This document shows, piece by piece, positions 24,920-38,013 of a stretch of 64,000 nucleotides of DNA (the stretch's first letter is position 1; the number at the start of each line of letters is the position of its first letter). Source of the DNA: Polytrichum commune (Eukaryota > Streptophyta > Polytrichopsida > Polytrichales > Polytrichaceae); contig OX485803.1 of assembly GCA_950295325.1 (NCBI GenBank), positions 8,806,001 through 8,870,000 on the forward strand, written 5' to 3'. The notes below the pieces were generated by a model. That model saw nothing but the letters and a program-made list of their open reading frames with translations. It was not told the DNA's origin and searched no databases. Position numbers and translations under genes: made by a program.

Positions 24920-25258
24920 GTATTCCAGGGTTTGGTTGGGTGTGTGTCTAAGAATGGGCATCAATCGACGTGTGTTTAAAGAAGAAGATTGGAGTAGCAT
25001 GCTCAAACTTTTGTGAATCATTCCACGCTTAATGAGAGTCAACATAGTTGTGGGGAGGGGGAGGGGAGAACCTGTTTGTTTGACTGTAGAATGAGAAATA
25101 GAATCTTCGCTTTGACAATGAATAAAGATATTATTATGAGCTTGGTTTGGGTTTGCGGACCACCTTTGATAGGAAGCAACGACACTTGTCCCATGGCCTT
25201 CCTTCGCCAACATGTTTTGACTTTACATATGAGCTTGCAACTATAATCAAGGCGAAGC

Positions 25259-25293
<35 letters not shown>

Positions 25294-25345
25294 TGATTGT
25301 GTGTTTCATATCCTATGAGAAGTGGGTGTAAAGACAAAAGTGTGT
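24920..25345 (+). repeat. Dispersed R family, partial copy, interrupted
   Basis: The left piece GTGTGTCTAAGAATGGGCATC plus GTGTGTTTAAAG lies at 24943-24980. The right piece GTGTGTTTCATATCCTATGAG with AAGTGGGTG lies at 25299-25330. A CT/CA microsatellite sits between them. Confidence 0.55.
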
Positions 25346-25369
25346 GTGCTTGAGGTTTTGTTTATATAA

Positions 25370-25640
25370 TGTGGCCTATTGTGAGCACTTTCAAGTCTGC
25401 ATACAGTTTTGATCGTTGGACTAGTTTGAGACTTGCCTCATTTGGTTACCACTCGTGAATCTTAAAGACGGTTAATTCAAGCTTCAAAATTGGAGGTGAC
25501 ATGCAACCATATGTTAACCACCAACGGTGTTTATATTTTGAACACATAATCCAATGTCATCATGCCACATGTCCTTTAGTGTATGTTCTTAACTATAAGC
25601 TTTACCATATGACCACTCAAATGTAGGTGTCCAATGAAAC
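25370..25640 (-). repeat. Dispersed R family, divergent subfamily, minus strand
   Basis: Begins with TGTGAGCACTTTCAAG, includes TTTGAACACATAATCCAATG and ends with CCACTCAAATGTAGGTGTCC, the inverted form of the family terminal motif CACCTATATTTGAGTGG. Two more copies of this subfamily follow. Confidence 0.6.
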
Positions 25641-26159
25641 AATGGACTTCATAAGGGACGGGGAGGGGGGGGGGCATAAGATCCACATACCTTACACAAA
25701 ATTTTGTTTAGAAGAGACAAGGACTAAAGGCACATACATGTATGTTTAAAGAGGCACCCCATTCAATAGAATGACGCAACCTTCTCTTTTAGCTATGCTC
25801 ATAAAGTTGATGCAAACTATGTGGATCGCGTGGTCCCATCACTAGGTGGGTTTCCCAACTTCTAAATGGTTACAAAATCTACAAATATGGATTTGTAGTC
25901 TTCGATATTCATACATAAGAAATCCATTCAAAGACCAATACTTGTGGTAAGACCACGTGATAGCCATAGTGAAGGTCAAGAATATGAGTTGTTCGACCCA
26001 TAAGTTTCTTGCCCTCCCTATGACCCATCCAACTGTGAATCATTACTTCACAAAATAGACCAAGTCTACTATATATCCAAGGCAACGGAGTTGACTTTAT
26101 TTCACAGATAAAATTATGTTGCTAAGGTAATAATATTATAAGGTAATTATGTTGCACAT

Positions 26160-27000
26160 TATATATAATGGACACGTCCAACTCCACGTGCACTTTTGGC
26201 CGTTGGATGGGATTGCGAATTGGTTCATATGCTTAACAATTATGAATCATGAAGATTATCATCTTCAATGTCAAAATCAAAAGCGAGATACAAAGTTTAC
26301 GAGGGGTTCATCTTAAATTTCTTGAAGAAATCACATCTATGCCCTCCCAAATCATGTTCACAGTATTGGACCTTGAACAATATTTATATTTTGAACATAT
26401 AGTCCAATCTTAGTGTAAGCTATGTTTTTTGACCTTGTATCGTTCAAATATAAGCATTTGTGTGACACTAGTGTGCCACGAATGTCTAGATACCTTAATT
26501 CTTGTTATGTATGTTTGCAACTCACGAGCGTTGTTCAAGTAACTTGGACTAAACAATGAACTCTACACAATGTAGTGCTAGCAAAGGTCCTCTAAAGAAG
26601 AGTTGGGATCAACAAAAATGGTATCACATTCTTGATGCTATTCACAACAGTTCCACAATATATCATTTAACCTAAGTTTGCCTCATTGTGGGCACTTCCA
26701 ACTCCACACACACTTTTAGAGGTTGGTTTGAACAAGGAATCTCCTAAACCCTTTGGTAATTGCATGTCACAAAGATTGTCATTTTCAATTTGAAAATTAG
26801 AGTTGAGATCGAAGATGACTAGAGGTCAAACTCAAGGTTCATGTTTATTTGTAGGTGATCCCATGAGTGCTCCCAACTATGTTCATCATTGAACTAAGAA
26901 TTGGGTATATAGTTTAAGCACACAATCTAATCTTCTTGTAACACGTGTTGAGCAAACTCAATGTCCAAAATCAAATGACCTAGTCCAAAATCTTCACATT
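26160..27000 (-). repeat. Two further R-family copies, minus strand
   Basis: Copy one lies at about 26165-26460 (CCAACTCCACGTGCACTTTTGG, TTTGAACATATAGTCCAATC). Copy two lies at about 26690-27000 (GGGCACTTCCAACTCCACAC, TTAAGCACACAATCTAATC). Both match the 25370 and 41255 copies in the order of landmarks. Confidence 0.6.
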
Positions 27001-27898
27001 CTATGCTACAAGGAGTGGGGCACCGGTAAGGGTGCCCTTTTGTGGATTCAACCCTTACGACATCAATCTAAGAGATGGGTTTAGACTACGGTGAAGAAGC
27101 GTTCCAATCAAGATTTTTAGGGGAATGGAGCAATACGATCGGCTACTAAATGAGTTCTTCACTAGCCATGGTTTACACTATGGCCAAGACTTCTCTAGTG
27201 GAAAATTCCAAGCATGGATGAAAAAATGACATGAATGCCAACATGTTAACACTTTTTACCAAGGGAGTTCTCCAAAAGTCAAGTTTCTTGGGCAACCTCA
27301 AACCCTTAGGCAAGAAACTTGGCCTCCGGAAAACTCCAACTCGAGGCGTTTTACTTTTTTCATTTTACTTGTTTTTTTTCCATCTTGTAGGCTAACCATA
27401 AATTGCTTCAAATATCCTTATTTTGAGTTGAAATTCTTGATTGACTGATACAATTCTTCATTGTAGTCCAAACTGACCATGAGGGAGTTTTTAAGGATAA
27501 CCCATTGCACCCATCTAGCATGTCTAGTACCCTTTCAAGAGAAATTTCGGGTAATGGGCCTCCACGTGGAGAAACCAATCCCCCGTATTTGCTTGTATTT
27601 GGTGTTAACTTGAATATGCGTTGACAATGTCACACGTGACATTGAAGTGAGCTATTGTGGAAGTTGTTGAGAATGCATTGAAATTCTTTAAAAGAGCAAT
27701 GCAACCTAAAGTAACGGCAGGTCGTACCATCGAAGTTTTGGATTGGCACCCATCCATCCACTTTTTGGGTCCCTATTCATGTGCGGCCCCAAACGGAGTT
27801 CTCCAAACCACATATGTAACACAATGGGCCACACAATTCTCAACTCACAATGTTAGGTGATATTAGTGTGGTCGAGATCTTATGTTTTTCGAATCTAG

Positions 27899-28205
27899 CT
27901 ACACTAAATAGTCCTAATAATGTGATGTAAAATTAGCGCAGTTATAATTACTATGGACTACACTAACTTTCTAGTAAAAGTGGAAGTAGTGTGGGTCCAA
28001 GACCTCGGGTCTTCCCCTAAATCTATATAAGACTTCCAACCAACAAAGTAAATATTAGTTATAGGACAAAAGAAACACAAAATAAAATGCGGTCCAATTC
28101 TTTTTATAAATAAGATTATTGTGGTCCACATTATTTCTCATTGTGAAAATAGCATGGTCTCAAGAAAATTAATGTGGCATGCAATATTGAGACTATTTAG
28201 TGTAG
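27899..28205. mobile_element. MITE with CTACACTAAATAG ends, copy 1
   Basis: The left end CTACACTAAATAGTC (27899) and right end GACTATTTAGTGTAG (28191-28205) are perfect inverted repeats of 15 bp. The element is 307 bp. The same terminal sequence brackets 62713-63058, so this is a family. No obvious target duplication. Resemblance to CACTA ends is superficial. Confidence 0.65.
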
Positions 28206-30530
28206 TTGTTGATTCTCCAGAGAGAGAGAGAGAGAGAGAGAACTCACTAGATTTCATTTACATTTGGGCAGGTTTGTCCTTATTTACAGTAGAAGTTGGT
28301 GGGCGAGCGGCCTACATGGAAGCTCACCTTAAGGATTCGTTTGGTATTTTAGTGTCATATAGTATTTAATGTCATTGTGGTAACTTTTTGGATGACACTT
28401 CTTATGAAGAAGTGAACAAACACTTTGTCATGGATGATGAATGAGTTCATCCATTGGCCAAAACCGTACCTTCTCTTGTCAGCAGCTTGTGATGAAATAT
28501 TGTCATGGACGATTGAAATTTGGATGATAATTCACTTGGTAAGTGACAGTAATTACAACACTGTAAATCTATATCCCCAAATTGTTTTTTAAAGAAGGAA
28601 TGACAGATAATGTTGGGTCAACATTTAGAGTTGGTGACACTATACTGTGGTTTACTAGTACCAAGCAAGACAATTAAATTTGGTGACACTAAATGTCACA
28701 TTTAGTGTAGCCACTCCCATCTTCTCAAATCCGGACCCACCTAATAACCTCCTCCTTCCGGTTAACACGGATGAAGTTCTAGACCAACATTGGTTCTCAT
28801 GAGTCTTCAATTGGTCTAGAGCCTTCAATGACCGGCACTTATAAGTTAAAGAATCTTCAATGGATGCATGTGGAAGTCTAGCAGCCCGTGTCCACTATCC
28901 TCCACATTCTAGCGGACTGTCAAAATGTGGTTGGGATGGCATCTTGTGCTCAAACTACATGCCTACACCTGCCACCCACTATTATCTAGAATCTAGTGGG
29001 CAAGCGGCCTACATGCAAACTCGCCCCTAGTCCTCCAGAGGTCGGTTTTCTCATCACGATTTTGAAATTCAAATAAAGTCTTGTACCATTGCTACCGGAA
29101 TACTCCTTCCTCCTTATACCGGATTAGAATGGGCATCCACCCATGCTGGGTTACCCTTTGTACCATGTTAGAGTGGGCCTGCATCTGTTCAAGCAATGTG
29201 AAGGGAAACACATTAGAGCGGGGAATATATATGAGAATATTCTCCTTTCTTTTGGTTTGTTGGGTGTGGAATAGTATTACATGTTAATCCTCTAGTATGG
29301 TTGGTTGGCTTGTAAGGTAGATGGGTCCTGAATGGTTACTTTTTCCTTCCAATTAACTCACTTCTCCTAAGCTATGAAGCATGGAATTAATACATGTGGT
29401 CAGCAAATCCAAATGGAGGTTGTAGCCACCACTTTTCCTCGTGTTTTTGGGAGCTCACATGAAGATCTTAACCATTTTGAAGAGAACGATTCTTGTGCAC
29501 ACTAAATGGTCATGCATGTCCTTTCACTTATGTTAACTAGTCAACCTGGAACGGAGATTACAATTTGAGCATGGAGTCCGATTTCATTGGATTTCCATTC
29601 TATTTGGTCTTTGTTCATGGAGCTACACCTAAGCACATACCATTCAAATATGAGTATCTGATTAAGATACACAACCAAACTAGGCACATTTACCTTTAGT
29701 TGGGCTAGGGCTAGGGCTAGACGCCCACCTTGTTGAGTTGGGCCCCTATCATTATTACCCGAGATAAACACACAAGCAATTTTATTATAATATATGTGTG
29801 AATTCTTTTCGAAGACTCCAAAATTAGCATAAGAGTCCCAAATCAATAGACCCACCTGAGATGAATAAACCACAAACCTATGTGGGTCATGTTTTACTAG
29901 ACCCCTTTGCCTCAGTAACAATGGTGGGGTCCCAACTCAAAGAGGTGGGCGCCTAGCCTTGGCCCTTAAGTTGTTGCCATATTTGGAGGTGGAATGGTTT
30001 GGTTCCTACCGTAAGAGAGAGGGGATCAAACCGGCCCACTCCCTTAAGGTGTCAAATGAACTGAAACACAACCTCTGGGTTGCATATCAATTCATGACTT
30101 TTACGTTGGACGAACGAGAGGTGTTCCCTCTCCTACAAGAATTCCCTCTCCTAGAAAGAGGAGAGCACAAGAGAGAGATAGAAAGAGGAGAGGAGAGGAG
30201 AGGAGAAAAACAACCTCGAGTCTTCTAGTTCAAAGTCTTGAACACTCATTCTAGCGTCAAATCAACTAAACAAAAACCTCGAGGGTGCATTTTAATTCAA
30301 GTCTTTGTATGTTGGATGAACGAGACCCAATTCCCATGGTCACTTTGGTTACTCTAAAAACTGTAGCGGCCATCCCGAGAGGAATTAGTAGTCCTGCATC
30401 ATTGATATCATGTCCAATGAACGTATCATCAAGGGTGGGTCGAACGGGCATTTCAATCACGCTGATCCCACCAATAAAGTCAGCGTTCCTTCTCTTCTCT
30501 TCTCTTCTCTCCTCTCTTGGATGAATGAGA
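28206..30530. other. Intergenic stretch with GA microsatellite and repeats
   Basis: A (GA)n run lies at 28218-28240. The phrase GCGGCCTACATGGAAGCTC at 28308 recurs in variant form at 28996 and at 24870, so a further low-copy repeat is present. At 30120-30215 the sequence is GGAGAGGAGAGG-rich. No gene is recognised. Confidence 0.45.
29310..29690 (-). repeat. Dispersed R family, full-length copy, minus strand
   Basis: Reverse complement of the standard unit. From left to right it holds AAGGTAGATGGG, CACTTCTCCTAAGCTATGAAG, GGGAGCTCACATGAAGATC, GATTCTTGTGCACACTAAATGG, CACATACCATTCAAATATGAG. It runs in the same order as the copy at 52710-53110. Confidence 0.65.
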
Positions 30531-30777
30531 GGTAAGTTCCTCTCACATACGATGATAATCCCCTCTCTCTTCCCTCTTCTCTCTCTAGGAGAGAGGGGGA
30601 GAGAGAAGGGAGAGAGAGCTAACGGTCTCTTTGGGCAGCTGCTGCTGCTGCGTGGCCTGAAGCTGCCTTCCTGCCTGCCTGCCTACCTACGACCGCCTGC
30701 CCCCCGCCTGCCGCTCCCGCACCGCACCACCAGCAATTCTGCTTCTGCTTGCTTACATCCGCTGCTGCTGCTGCTCC

Positions 30778-30816
<39 letters not shown>

Positions 30817-31364
30817 GAGACGGTGGGACCATGCATCTTCCTGCCTTCCATCGCCTCGCATCGTAGGCTTCCCCCCCCTTCGCCCGCCCTCCTTCCTCCC
30901 CCTTGCTTGCTTGCTTCCTTCCGTTCTTCTCTCCTTGCTCGCTCCTTTTCGCTCTCCTCATTCGCCAACCCAACCGCTCCTAACCTATTTCGCCCCTTCT
31001 CTCGCCACATTCCATTCCCACAGATTCCCTTCTTCATCGCCCTTCTTCATCTCCCTTCTCCCCCCCCTTTCCCTTCACTTACATTCGTCCCTCAAGTACC
31101 TTACTGCCCGACCCATTTTGCTTCTCACTTTCTTCTCCCCTCACCAGCTTGGAAGGTGGGGGACGACTGGCCTGGCTGCTGCGTGCCCCTAAGGTTGTCA
31201 AGGGTGGGTAAGTAGGTAGTTAGGTCGAGCTTTGGGGAACACAGGAGTGGAGTTAAGGGCGGACTCGGACTTGGGAGTTTAGTTCCGAGTGTCAGAGCTC
31301 GGGTGGAGTAGTAGAAGTTCTGTGATCATCGGATGATGCTTTAGCAGTAGCTTAGCTTGGGGGA

Positions 31365-31410
<46 letters not shown>

Positions 31411-33938
31411 GGGTTGGGTTGGGAGGTTATGTGGTGGGCATGAGGACTGAAGAGCATCCACGTTATTCCAGAGCCTCGAAGATCTGAGAGAGGGAGGGAG
31501 GGAGAGAAGAAGGGAGAAGAGAGTGAGTATTATTGTTGTTGACGGTGGTGGGGTTGGGCAGAACTGGAGTGTGTTATGTGGCAGAGTAGAGAAGAGTAGA
31601 GTAGAGCATTTTGGATATGGTGGTACCCATCGCTGCTGCAGTGGTTTGATTGATTACTGGGAGTCGGAACTTGGGAATGGCAGCAGCAGCATCCCCTGTT
31701 TCACATTACACGGAGGAGGGCCACGGAGGGGAAACTATATGGTTGTAGAGTCTCCTCGTGCTTCTGGTGGACATTTGGAGTTTCAATTACATGCTCAGGG
31801 CCTGTGTTCCAAGTGGCTGGAGCTTTCGAAGATGCCCTGTGCTCTCAAGGTTGGTTTCGGCCGTGGCTGCAAGCACCCCCTTGTTCTTGTTGTGGTCTGC
31901 TGGGGGTACTTTTGGGCTCCGTATTGATGAGGATGATGTCTTTTGGTTTCGGGGGTAGGGCTTATGTAAAACACCTCATCGTCACCTACCCATAGACCTT
32001 CTGGAGGAGTCTTGGTCCCTCTTGAGAGTGGGATTGGGATTGGGAGTGAGAGTGTTGATGAGCGACCCTTGGAGCTTGTCGTTTCTCTCTTCAGCTTGTC
32101 CTCCACTTGTACAAAATACCGTATTGTGTCCTTACTCCATAACAACTGGAGCCATAACATGCCATGCTACGACCAATTTACCTCACACTCCTCTTTCGAG
32201 GTTTTCGAAGTTTGTACTTGAAGAATAGGTTTATTTACCTCATTTTAAGAGCTGTACCTTCAGCTGTTGTACAGCTTCTCTCCAGTCGCATCTGCAATCT
32301 CGTCAGTGGAGCTTTCCACACGAGTTTGCGGCCAATTTAGTTACAGCATTACAGGTTGGTTGCTCTATGTGGTAACCTCCCCCCTTGTTGTTTGTAATTG
32401 ATCTCACCCCCCTTCTCATGTGCACTCTCACAGAAACCCCAGTCGTCACAGAAATGCCAACCCCATCCTCCAATACAAATGCCATGCCCTTGCCTTCCTC
32501 TAGGGCTGCTGTAGTAAGCGAGCAGGGTTCTCCCCTTCCTTGGTTTGAAATTGAGGGGTTGGGGGTCTCCTTTTGCTGTGGCATCAAGTTCGGAGATCCA
32601 TTAAGTTTCCTCGCTCCTTTTGTTGAACAATTGCGATCCCGGATGCCTGCAAGCTGCACTGTACCACGCCTTAAACCCTTCCTACTGCATAGGCGTTCTT
32701 GGCTTTTTGAGTGAGGTGAAATTTTCGACTTGCCCGAGGTGGCCACACGAGGGGCAGAGAGTTGTACAAGGTCTTCAGTGAGGTTCGATAATGTTGAGAA
32801 CTCGGTCTGAATTTCCATTCTGTCACATCCCCCATGTCTCATGTCTGTGGCTGGGAAGCAGGGAAATGGGTGCAATTGCGCTTTGGAGAGTTTCAGAGAT
32901 GCGATGATGTGCCTGAACCATAGTGGCATTTCTATCTTGCAGGCCTGCTAGTTCGTATCTCGTCATTTCTTCAATCAGGACACCCCTTTGGCCAGTATGA
33001 ATGAACAATCCTTGGCCTCAGGGATCTTTCTTCGCAGAGGGTTAGGATCTTTCGGGATCAATGGGGCAGTCTGACTCAATGGGGTAGTGAGCATTTCATC
33101 GCTTTGTTAGTCTGACTGTTAGGCTATGTCGATTGATATCGAGAATCGCTTCCTGGACGCCTTAGGTTGTCTCGGTTCTGTTGAACGAAGCGTTCCTTCT
33201 GCAGTAGTTTTTGACATAGTTCGCCTTCTCTTCTGTAACCCCATCTGGGTTTGGAATTGTAAGTTTTTTGGAAATCAGGACTTGTGACCTGTTTTGGGAA
33301 CTTCACAGGTTTTCCTGCCTGTGAAGCATTTTCTGAAATTTTTATTCCTTACTTGTCGAGTTTCCAATTTGTAGGCTACAATGAGAAGAATTTCTCTCTG
33401 TTTTTTTGTGTATTTTTCCTGCGTCTGCCAAGGCAATTGATGGTTTTGCTTGTAATGTGTTCAGGTAGGTTAGGATCCAACTCAAAGTGGGCCCCTTCGA
33501 AGAGAGCGCGTTACTGTCTCCGGTATTCTTCATCCAAGCGTCAGCATGGACTCTTCACTTCCGTTGGAGGGTTTTGTCGACTGCCGAGTACATGATTGAT
33601 GACGGCACCTCCCCATCTTTGAATCGGTGGTGGTACGTTAGGTGGATTTGTAGGATTAGTGTAATGAGATGAAGGCATGGAATTAGTTCCAAGGTTCAAT
33701 GAAAGGAGTAGAGGCTGGGCAGGGAAGCAGGAGCAATGACATCTGTAGTTTGGGAGTAGTAATACTTTCAAGAAGCGACACGAAACCGAGATCATCAAAA
33801 TAACCTAACGTTCTCTTTAGTGCGTCTCCTTGACCTGCCGAGATCTAGGGTTATGTTCTGCAGTTGGAACAGAAGCCGTCGTAGTCCTGGAATCTGCTTG
33901 AGGTTGACCACGAAAGTTTTCGCACCGACTTGGAGGGG
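30531..33938 (+). promoter_or_regulatory. Promoter and 5' leader region of the 33939 gene
   Basis: The region is clearly richer in C+T and GC than its surroundings. It has CT tracts at 30480-30600 and 30860-31150 typical of plant leaders, (GA)n at 30781-30813 and GA runs at 31377-31411. A strong donor-like site, GGGTAAGTAGG, lies at 31204-31214, and TTCTGCAG is an acceptor-like site at 33855-33862 just before the first coding exon. The leader may therefore hold a large intron (inference). The in-frame TAG at 33882 shows that translation does not enter from further upstream in this frame. Open frames in this block on both strands look fortuitous. Confidence 0.45.
30561..30622. repeat. CT/GA palindrome
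   Basis: CTCTCTCTTCCCTCTTCTCTC is followed, after a four-base centre, by its near-perfect inverted partner AGAGAGAAGGGAGAGAGAG. It could form a hairpin or triplex DNA and offers sites for plant GAGA-binding (BPC) proteins. That function is an inference. Confidence 0.7.
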
Positions 33939-36900
33939 ATGACTCCAGCCGTTGAGAACATTGGGAATGAACGAGTAGGACATTTAAGTAGTCGATTTTC
34001 AGGCAATGGAACTTCACAACTATTTGTTCCCTGGTTTACAGAGGCCATGAAATCTGATTGCTGCTCACCCTTACAGCAAGGTGCACAACTTCTCCACTCT
34101 TTTTCCGTATCCTTTTTTGCTTATCTGTCGTAAACTTTGTGAGGTGTTATGGTTTTGCTAAAGTGGGTTTTCCTCTTGTGCAGGAACTATGCCGGTGTTG
34201 AAAACCCCATCGGAGTCAGAGGCGGGAGAGCCTGGGGTTTCAAGGGCAAAGGAAGCATCGAGCCTCCCACATTGGATGGATCCTACAAGGGTATGCTCTC
34301 TTGCTTGCAGCAGCTTTCACTTCTAATGTTGCACGAAGACTGACTTTATTAAGAAGGACGTTTTCCATCTGTCATAGTATCGCCGGTTTCTTAGAGGAGG
34401 TGGTCTTGAAATCACATGATGACTATTGCGTTAATGCAGCTTACTCACCATCAAGTAAGAAAAGGTGACTAGTGGTGTGTGAGTTCTGCACAGTGGATGC
34501 ATGACATTGTCTGCACTTTTTGAGTGTTGCTGTTCATTTGGAGCAGGTTCATTCTGGCCGAAATGGAGAGAAGGGCCCCAAAGTAGAGACCCCATCTCCA
34601 GGGCCCTCGACGCCCATGCAAGCACCTCCCCTGCCTCAACAGAAGCCAAGGGAAACACCTGAATCATACACAATCATCTCGGCAACCAGTATGGCGCAGG
34701 CCTTTCAGCCCACCAAAGCTAGCTGGGGTCCACACACAACATCTAGACTGCCACAGGGTTCATCTGCTCCTATGCAGGTGTGTCCATCCACCACATCCAG
34801 GATGTTGTCAATGTAAACTTAACGCTGTCTTTCTTGTTCAGCGCATGTCAATGTATCACGTCCATGATGGTTTCAATGTGAACTTCAGAGTGTCTTTGTT
34901 GTTATCTGAGGTTTGTTTGTACATTGGATGTCTATGTGCCCTCTCATCTATCTTTTTGTTTGAAGAGTCAAGTAGTAATGTTGATGCATTGGGATATGTG
35001 GCAGGACACTGTCCAGAGCCAGAAGGAAAACATTCTCTCGTTGTCAACCCCAACTCTTTACAGTTCACAGCGAAGCTCCCAACCCTTACAGAGAGGAGTT
35101 TTAGCGCTTCCTACGATGCACAACCGAGTTGGGCACCCTCCACTCAACCGTGCTCTTGCCACTTTGGGAACTCCGAAAACACCTCTTGTAAATGATGATC
35201 TGCAACTGCATCTACATTCAAAGTCCGTCATTCAAGGTGATTTGAACCATTCAACCTCCTCAAGTTCAGTGGAACGGGACAGGTTGAACATGACAAATGA
35301 TCGTTCTAGTTTGGGCCCAAAAGCCGAACCCCATGATCACTTTATGGATGCTGGCCTTTCCCTTGGTTTCAACCCTCCACAGTATTCTGGTTCCATCAAG
35401 ACACCCTCAGGACTAGTGTGGGAGAATGGGACACGAAATGGCAGCCACGCGGGTGTTTCCTTTGCACCTAAGACGCCAACAGAAGGGATGGTTTTTCTAC
35501 ACCTCTCCCAAGGAGGAGCTATGAGTGGTCTTACGGAGATGTCTGAAGAAGGTAGGGGTCATGATGGGAAGGGAAAAATTGTGCAAGGGCAGTCAAGTCA
35601 CCAACACAACAGCAGCAATGATTCTCCGAATGGGGAGGTAGAACGTAGTCTAAGTCAGGTACAGGAACATTTTTTTGCCCTTCGGGCCGAACGTAGTGCA
35701 CACTTGTTCACAGATCCGATGCATGATCGGCCAAAGAAGCGTATGAAGAGACGAATGTTAGATCCAACAATCACATCTTATGAGGCGCGGGAGCGGAACT
35801 TGGACATGGATGAAGATCAAGGTAACTTCCAGAGAAAAGATTGTATATTTTCTGTTATGTGTTGCTGGCGTTATGTGTCTCTGTAAATCTTGTGTAGATC
35901 TGATATGAACACTTTAGATTTGAAGTTTTCATTTAAGTATGTTAGTTGTTTATGATACAGATGGTGAAAGGAATGGCAACTTTGTGGGTGAGCATGAGGA
36001 TTCAGGAAATTCAATTACGATGGATGGATCTTCTAAAAACCCTCTACAAAGCTCAAGGGAAAAAGTACTTGACAAGGTTCTTGCAAAGATTTTGGAGATG
36101 CCCATGTCAGAGCCAAAAACTATGGTGGTGAAGAAAACACCAAAGAGGGTTCACAATAGTAACCCCAACCTGATACCAATGAGGTCTGAAATGTCTATGT
36201 TAGATAGCTTGGAGATTTCTAATGGAAAGAGCCCTCAGACTGCACCACACTTCTTATTTACTCCCTCGAGCACTCCAGGTATACACACTTATCTCTTGCT
36301 TATGTCCACGGAAGCCTGTCCTCATTTTAGAATTGAGGTTTGAAGTTCGAAATGGATGGGTTAACAAGGTTATTTTGCTGAGTGTGTTTCTAGATTCTTA
36401 AAATATAATTTGGAAAATGTTGTGTTGTTTCAGGTGTCAATAGCAATCTGGCCAATACCAGGGTGCTACCACAGAGAGTTAGTGAGTTGCGAGACACAGT
36501 GAGTGCTCAGGGGATAGAAACTGTTTTAGAATCTAGCCAAGGTGCATGCGATGGTAGTAGCATTTGGCAACCTCCCTTGGTATCAAGGTTGTATACTGTT
36601 TCCGCTTACTCTCCCATGCCAACATCAAATCAAACAGTATCAGTGGGAGAACCATCGCTGCCTCTTACTCTCAATTTTTCGCCAAAGGCTCCACTGCCGC
36701 TGCAGGTTTTGAGTCCCAAGGCCACTGCAGGTTTGTAGTTTTTTCTGTATTTTTTCTCAATGAAAATTGGTGTCATAACTTACTTTAGCTAATGTAATCC
36801 AACGTGGGGTTGTACTTGCAATGGTTGTACATTGTTATCTGAAGGGTCTGTTTCACAGTATTTTTGCATACATTTCTGTTGTGAGAAATCAGGGGTAGGT

Positions 36901-38013
36901 AGATCAGTTTAATGGCTGGTACGCTTCGAGCAGATTTTTTTTGGTATACATGGCAGAAAATCTTCTTTCGTAGATCATGTTCAATGTTCAGTTTCAAATC
37001 ATTAGGTTTCATTTCTATAGTTGATTTTAATTCTTCTCTGTAATGTTACCAGGACTACCTTCTGCTGAAGAGGAATGGGGCAAGTCTCTAGCTCTTTCTG
37101 CTACCCCTGGTGTATCACCTACTGAGATGGAGTCAAGCACATCAGAACCAAAGCCGTTGAGCTATCAAGAGCGGTTTGTACAGTTGCAAGTGTACCTGAA
37201 GAAATGTGATGAAGATGATCAGAGTTATCTTCTTCACGGTTAGTTCTTGACTGTTGTGTATGCCTACTTATGTTAATGTTTCCATCATGGCAAACATCAA
37301 GTGTTGCAGAGGTCTTGATGTGTTGGTAGATTGCTGAGATTGACAGGGGATAGTCTCTGTTTTCTGAGGTCAGTGCTGCAATCTGCTGGTATTGAACCTG
37401 GATACATTTTTCAGGACCGCAGTTTATATTAATTACGTCCCTATGTCTTTCATGATGAATAGCAGCTTTGCGGTCACTCTCAGCAGCTGCAAGAAGTGGG
37501 CATGCAGTGGGGTTGGAGCAACGTGCTATGTGGCTATCTGTTGAAGAAGGTATGTAATTTGTACATACATTACTGAAGTTGGATAAACTGGACCCTTACC
37601 TACCATTCTGGTAGCCCATCCATTTGTTAGCATACTGGCGCTGGTTGGTGTTTGCAACTGAAAGTCTTCTACCCTAAGACAGGGGAACCTTGTTGATTTG
37701 TGAGCTGGGGATATGTTAATATACTATTTATGTAACGCAATAATTGAATGTTTCTGATGTGAATAATGTGTAAACAGGAAAGGAGATGGCACGAGTGAAA
37801 TCTCTGAATGTGATGGGGCAAAGGACGAATTCAAGATGCCAGATGGATGTTGGCTGTACACCACAAGGGCCGCGACTACCTGCTTTCAGTATTCCCTCAG
37901 ACTCGAGGCAGCATCACTTATTGAGCAGTACGAATTCTCCTCCTCACATTCGCATGCTGATGGCAGGATCCACACCTTCATCAGCTTACATGGCAACTCC
38001 CAATTTCACTTGA
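33939..38013 (+). CDS. Spliced gene, 805-residue nuclear-type protein of unknown function
   Basis: Nine coding exons join in phase with GT-AG borders: 33939-34080, 34184-34290, 34547-34777, 35005-35821, 35961-36278, 36434-36730, 37053-37238, 37466-37549, 37778-38013 (806 codons with stop). The start is the first ATG after an in-frame TAG at 33882. Residues 1-630 are Ser-, Pro- and Thr-rich and look disordered. A basic cluster, RPKKRMKRRM (402-411), is a likely nuclear localisation signal, and DAGLSLGFNPP (275-285) is a small leucine motif. Residues 676-735, with RFVQLQVYLKKCDEDDQ then AARSGHAVGLEQRAMWLSVEEGKEM, form a compact helical, conserved-looking module. I believe this matches the C-terminus of a plant-specific family with no known function, but cannot name it. 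No enzyme motif is visible. A regulatory nuclear role is inference only. Confidence 0.85.

Larger units (their letters stand above)
24638..27898. other. Repeat-filled intergenic stretch
   Basis: Apart from the dispersed repeats listed separately (24.92-25.35, 25.37-25.64, 26.16-26.46 and 26.69-27.0 kb), nothing is recognised. A CT then CA microsatellite lies at 25258-25292 and a G-run at 25662-25674. No gene is supported. Confidence 0.45.

Noticed and set aside
30619-31215. Several overlapping frames with Ser-Leu or Arg-Glu repeats
   Set aside because: These are translations of CT/GA microsatellites.
31523-31927. 134-codon plus-strand open frame, considered as a first coding exon
   Set aside because: No donor in it joins in phase to 33939 without meeting the in-frame TAG at 33882, and the text has no resemblance to a family.
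32303-32929. 208-codon minus-strand open frame in the leader region of the 33939 gene
   Set aside because: It is antisense to a probable leader or intron, has no domain, and overlaps equally long plus-strand frames. GC-rich composition explains its length.
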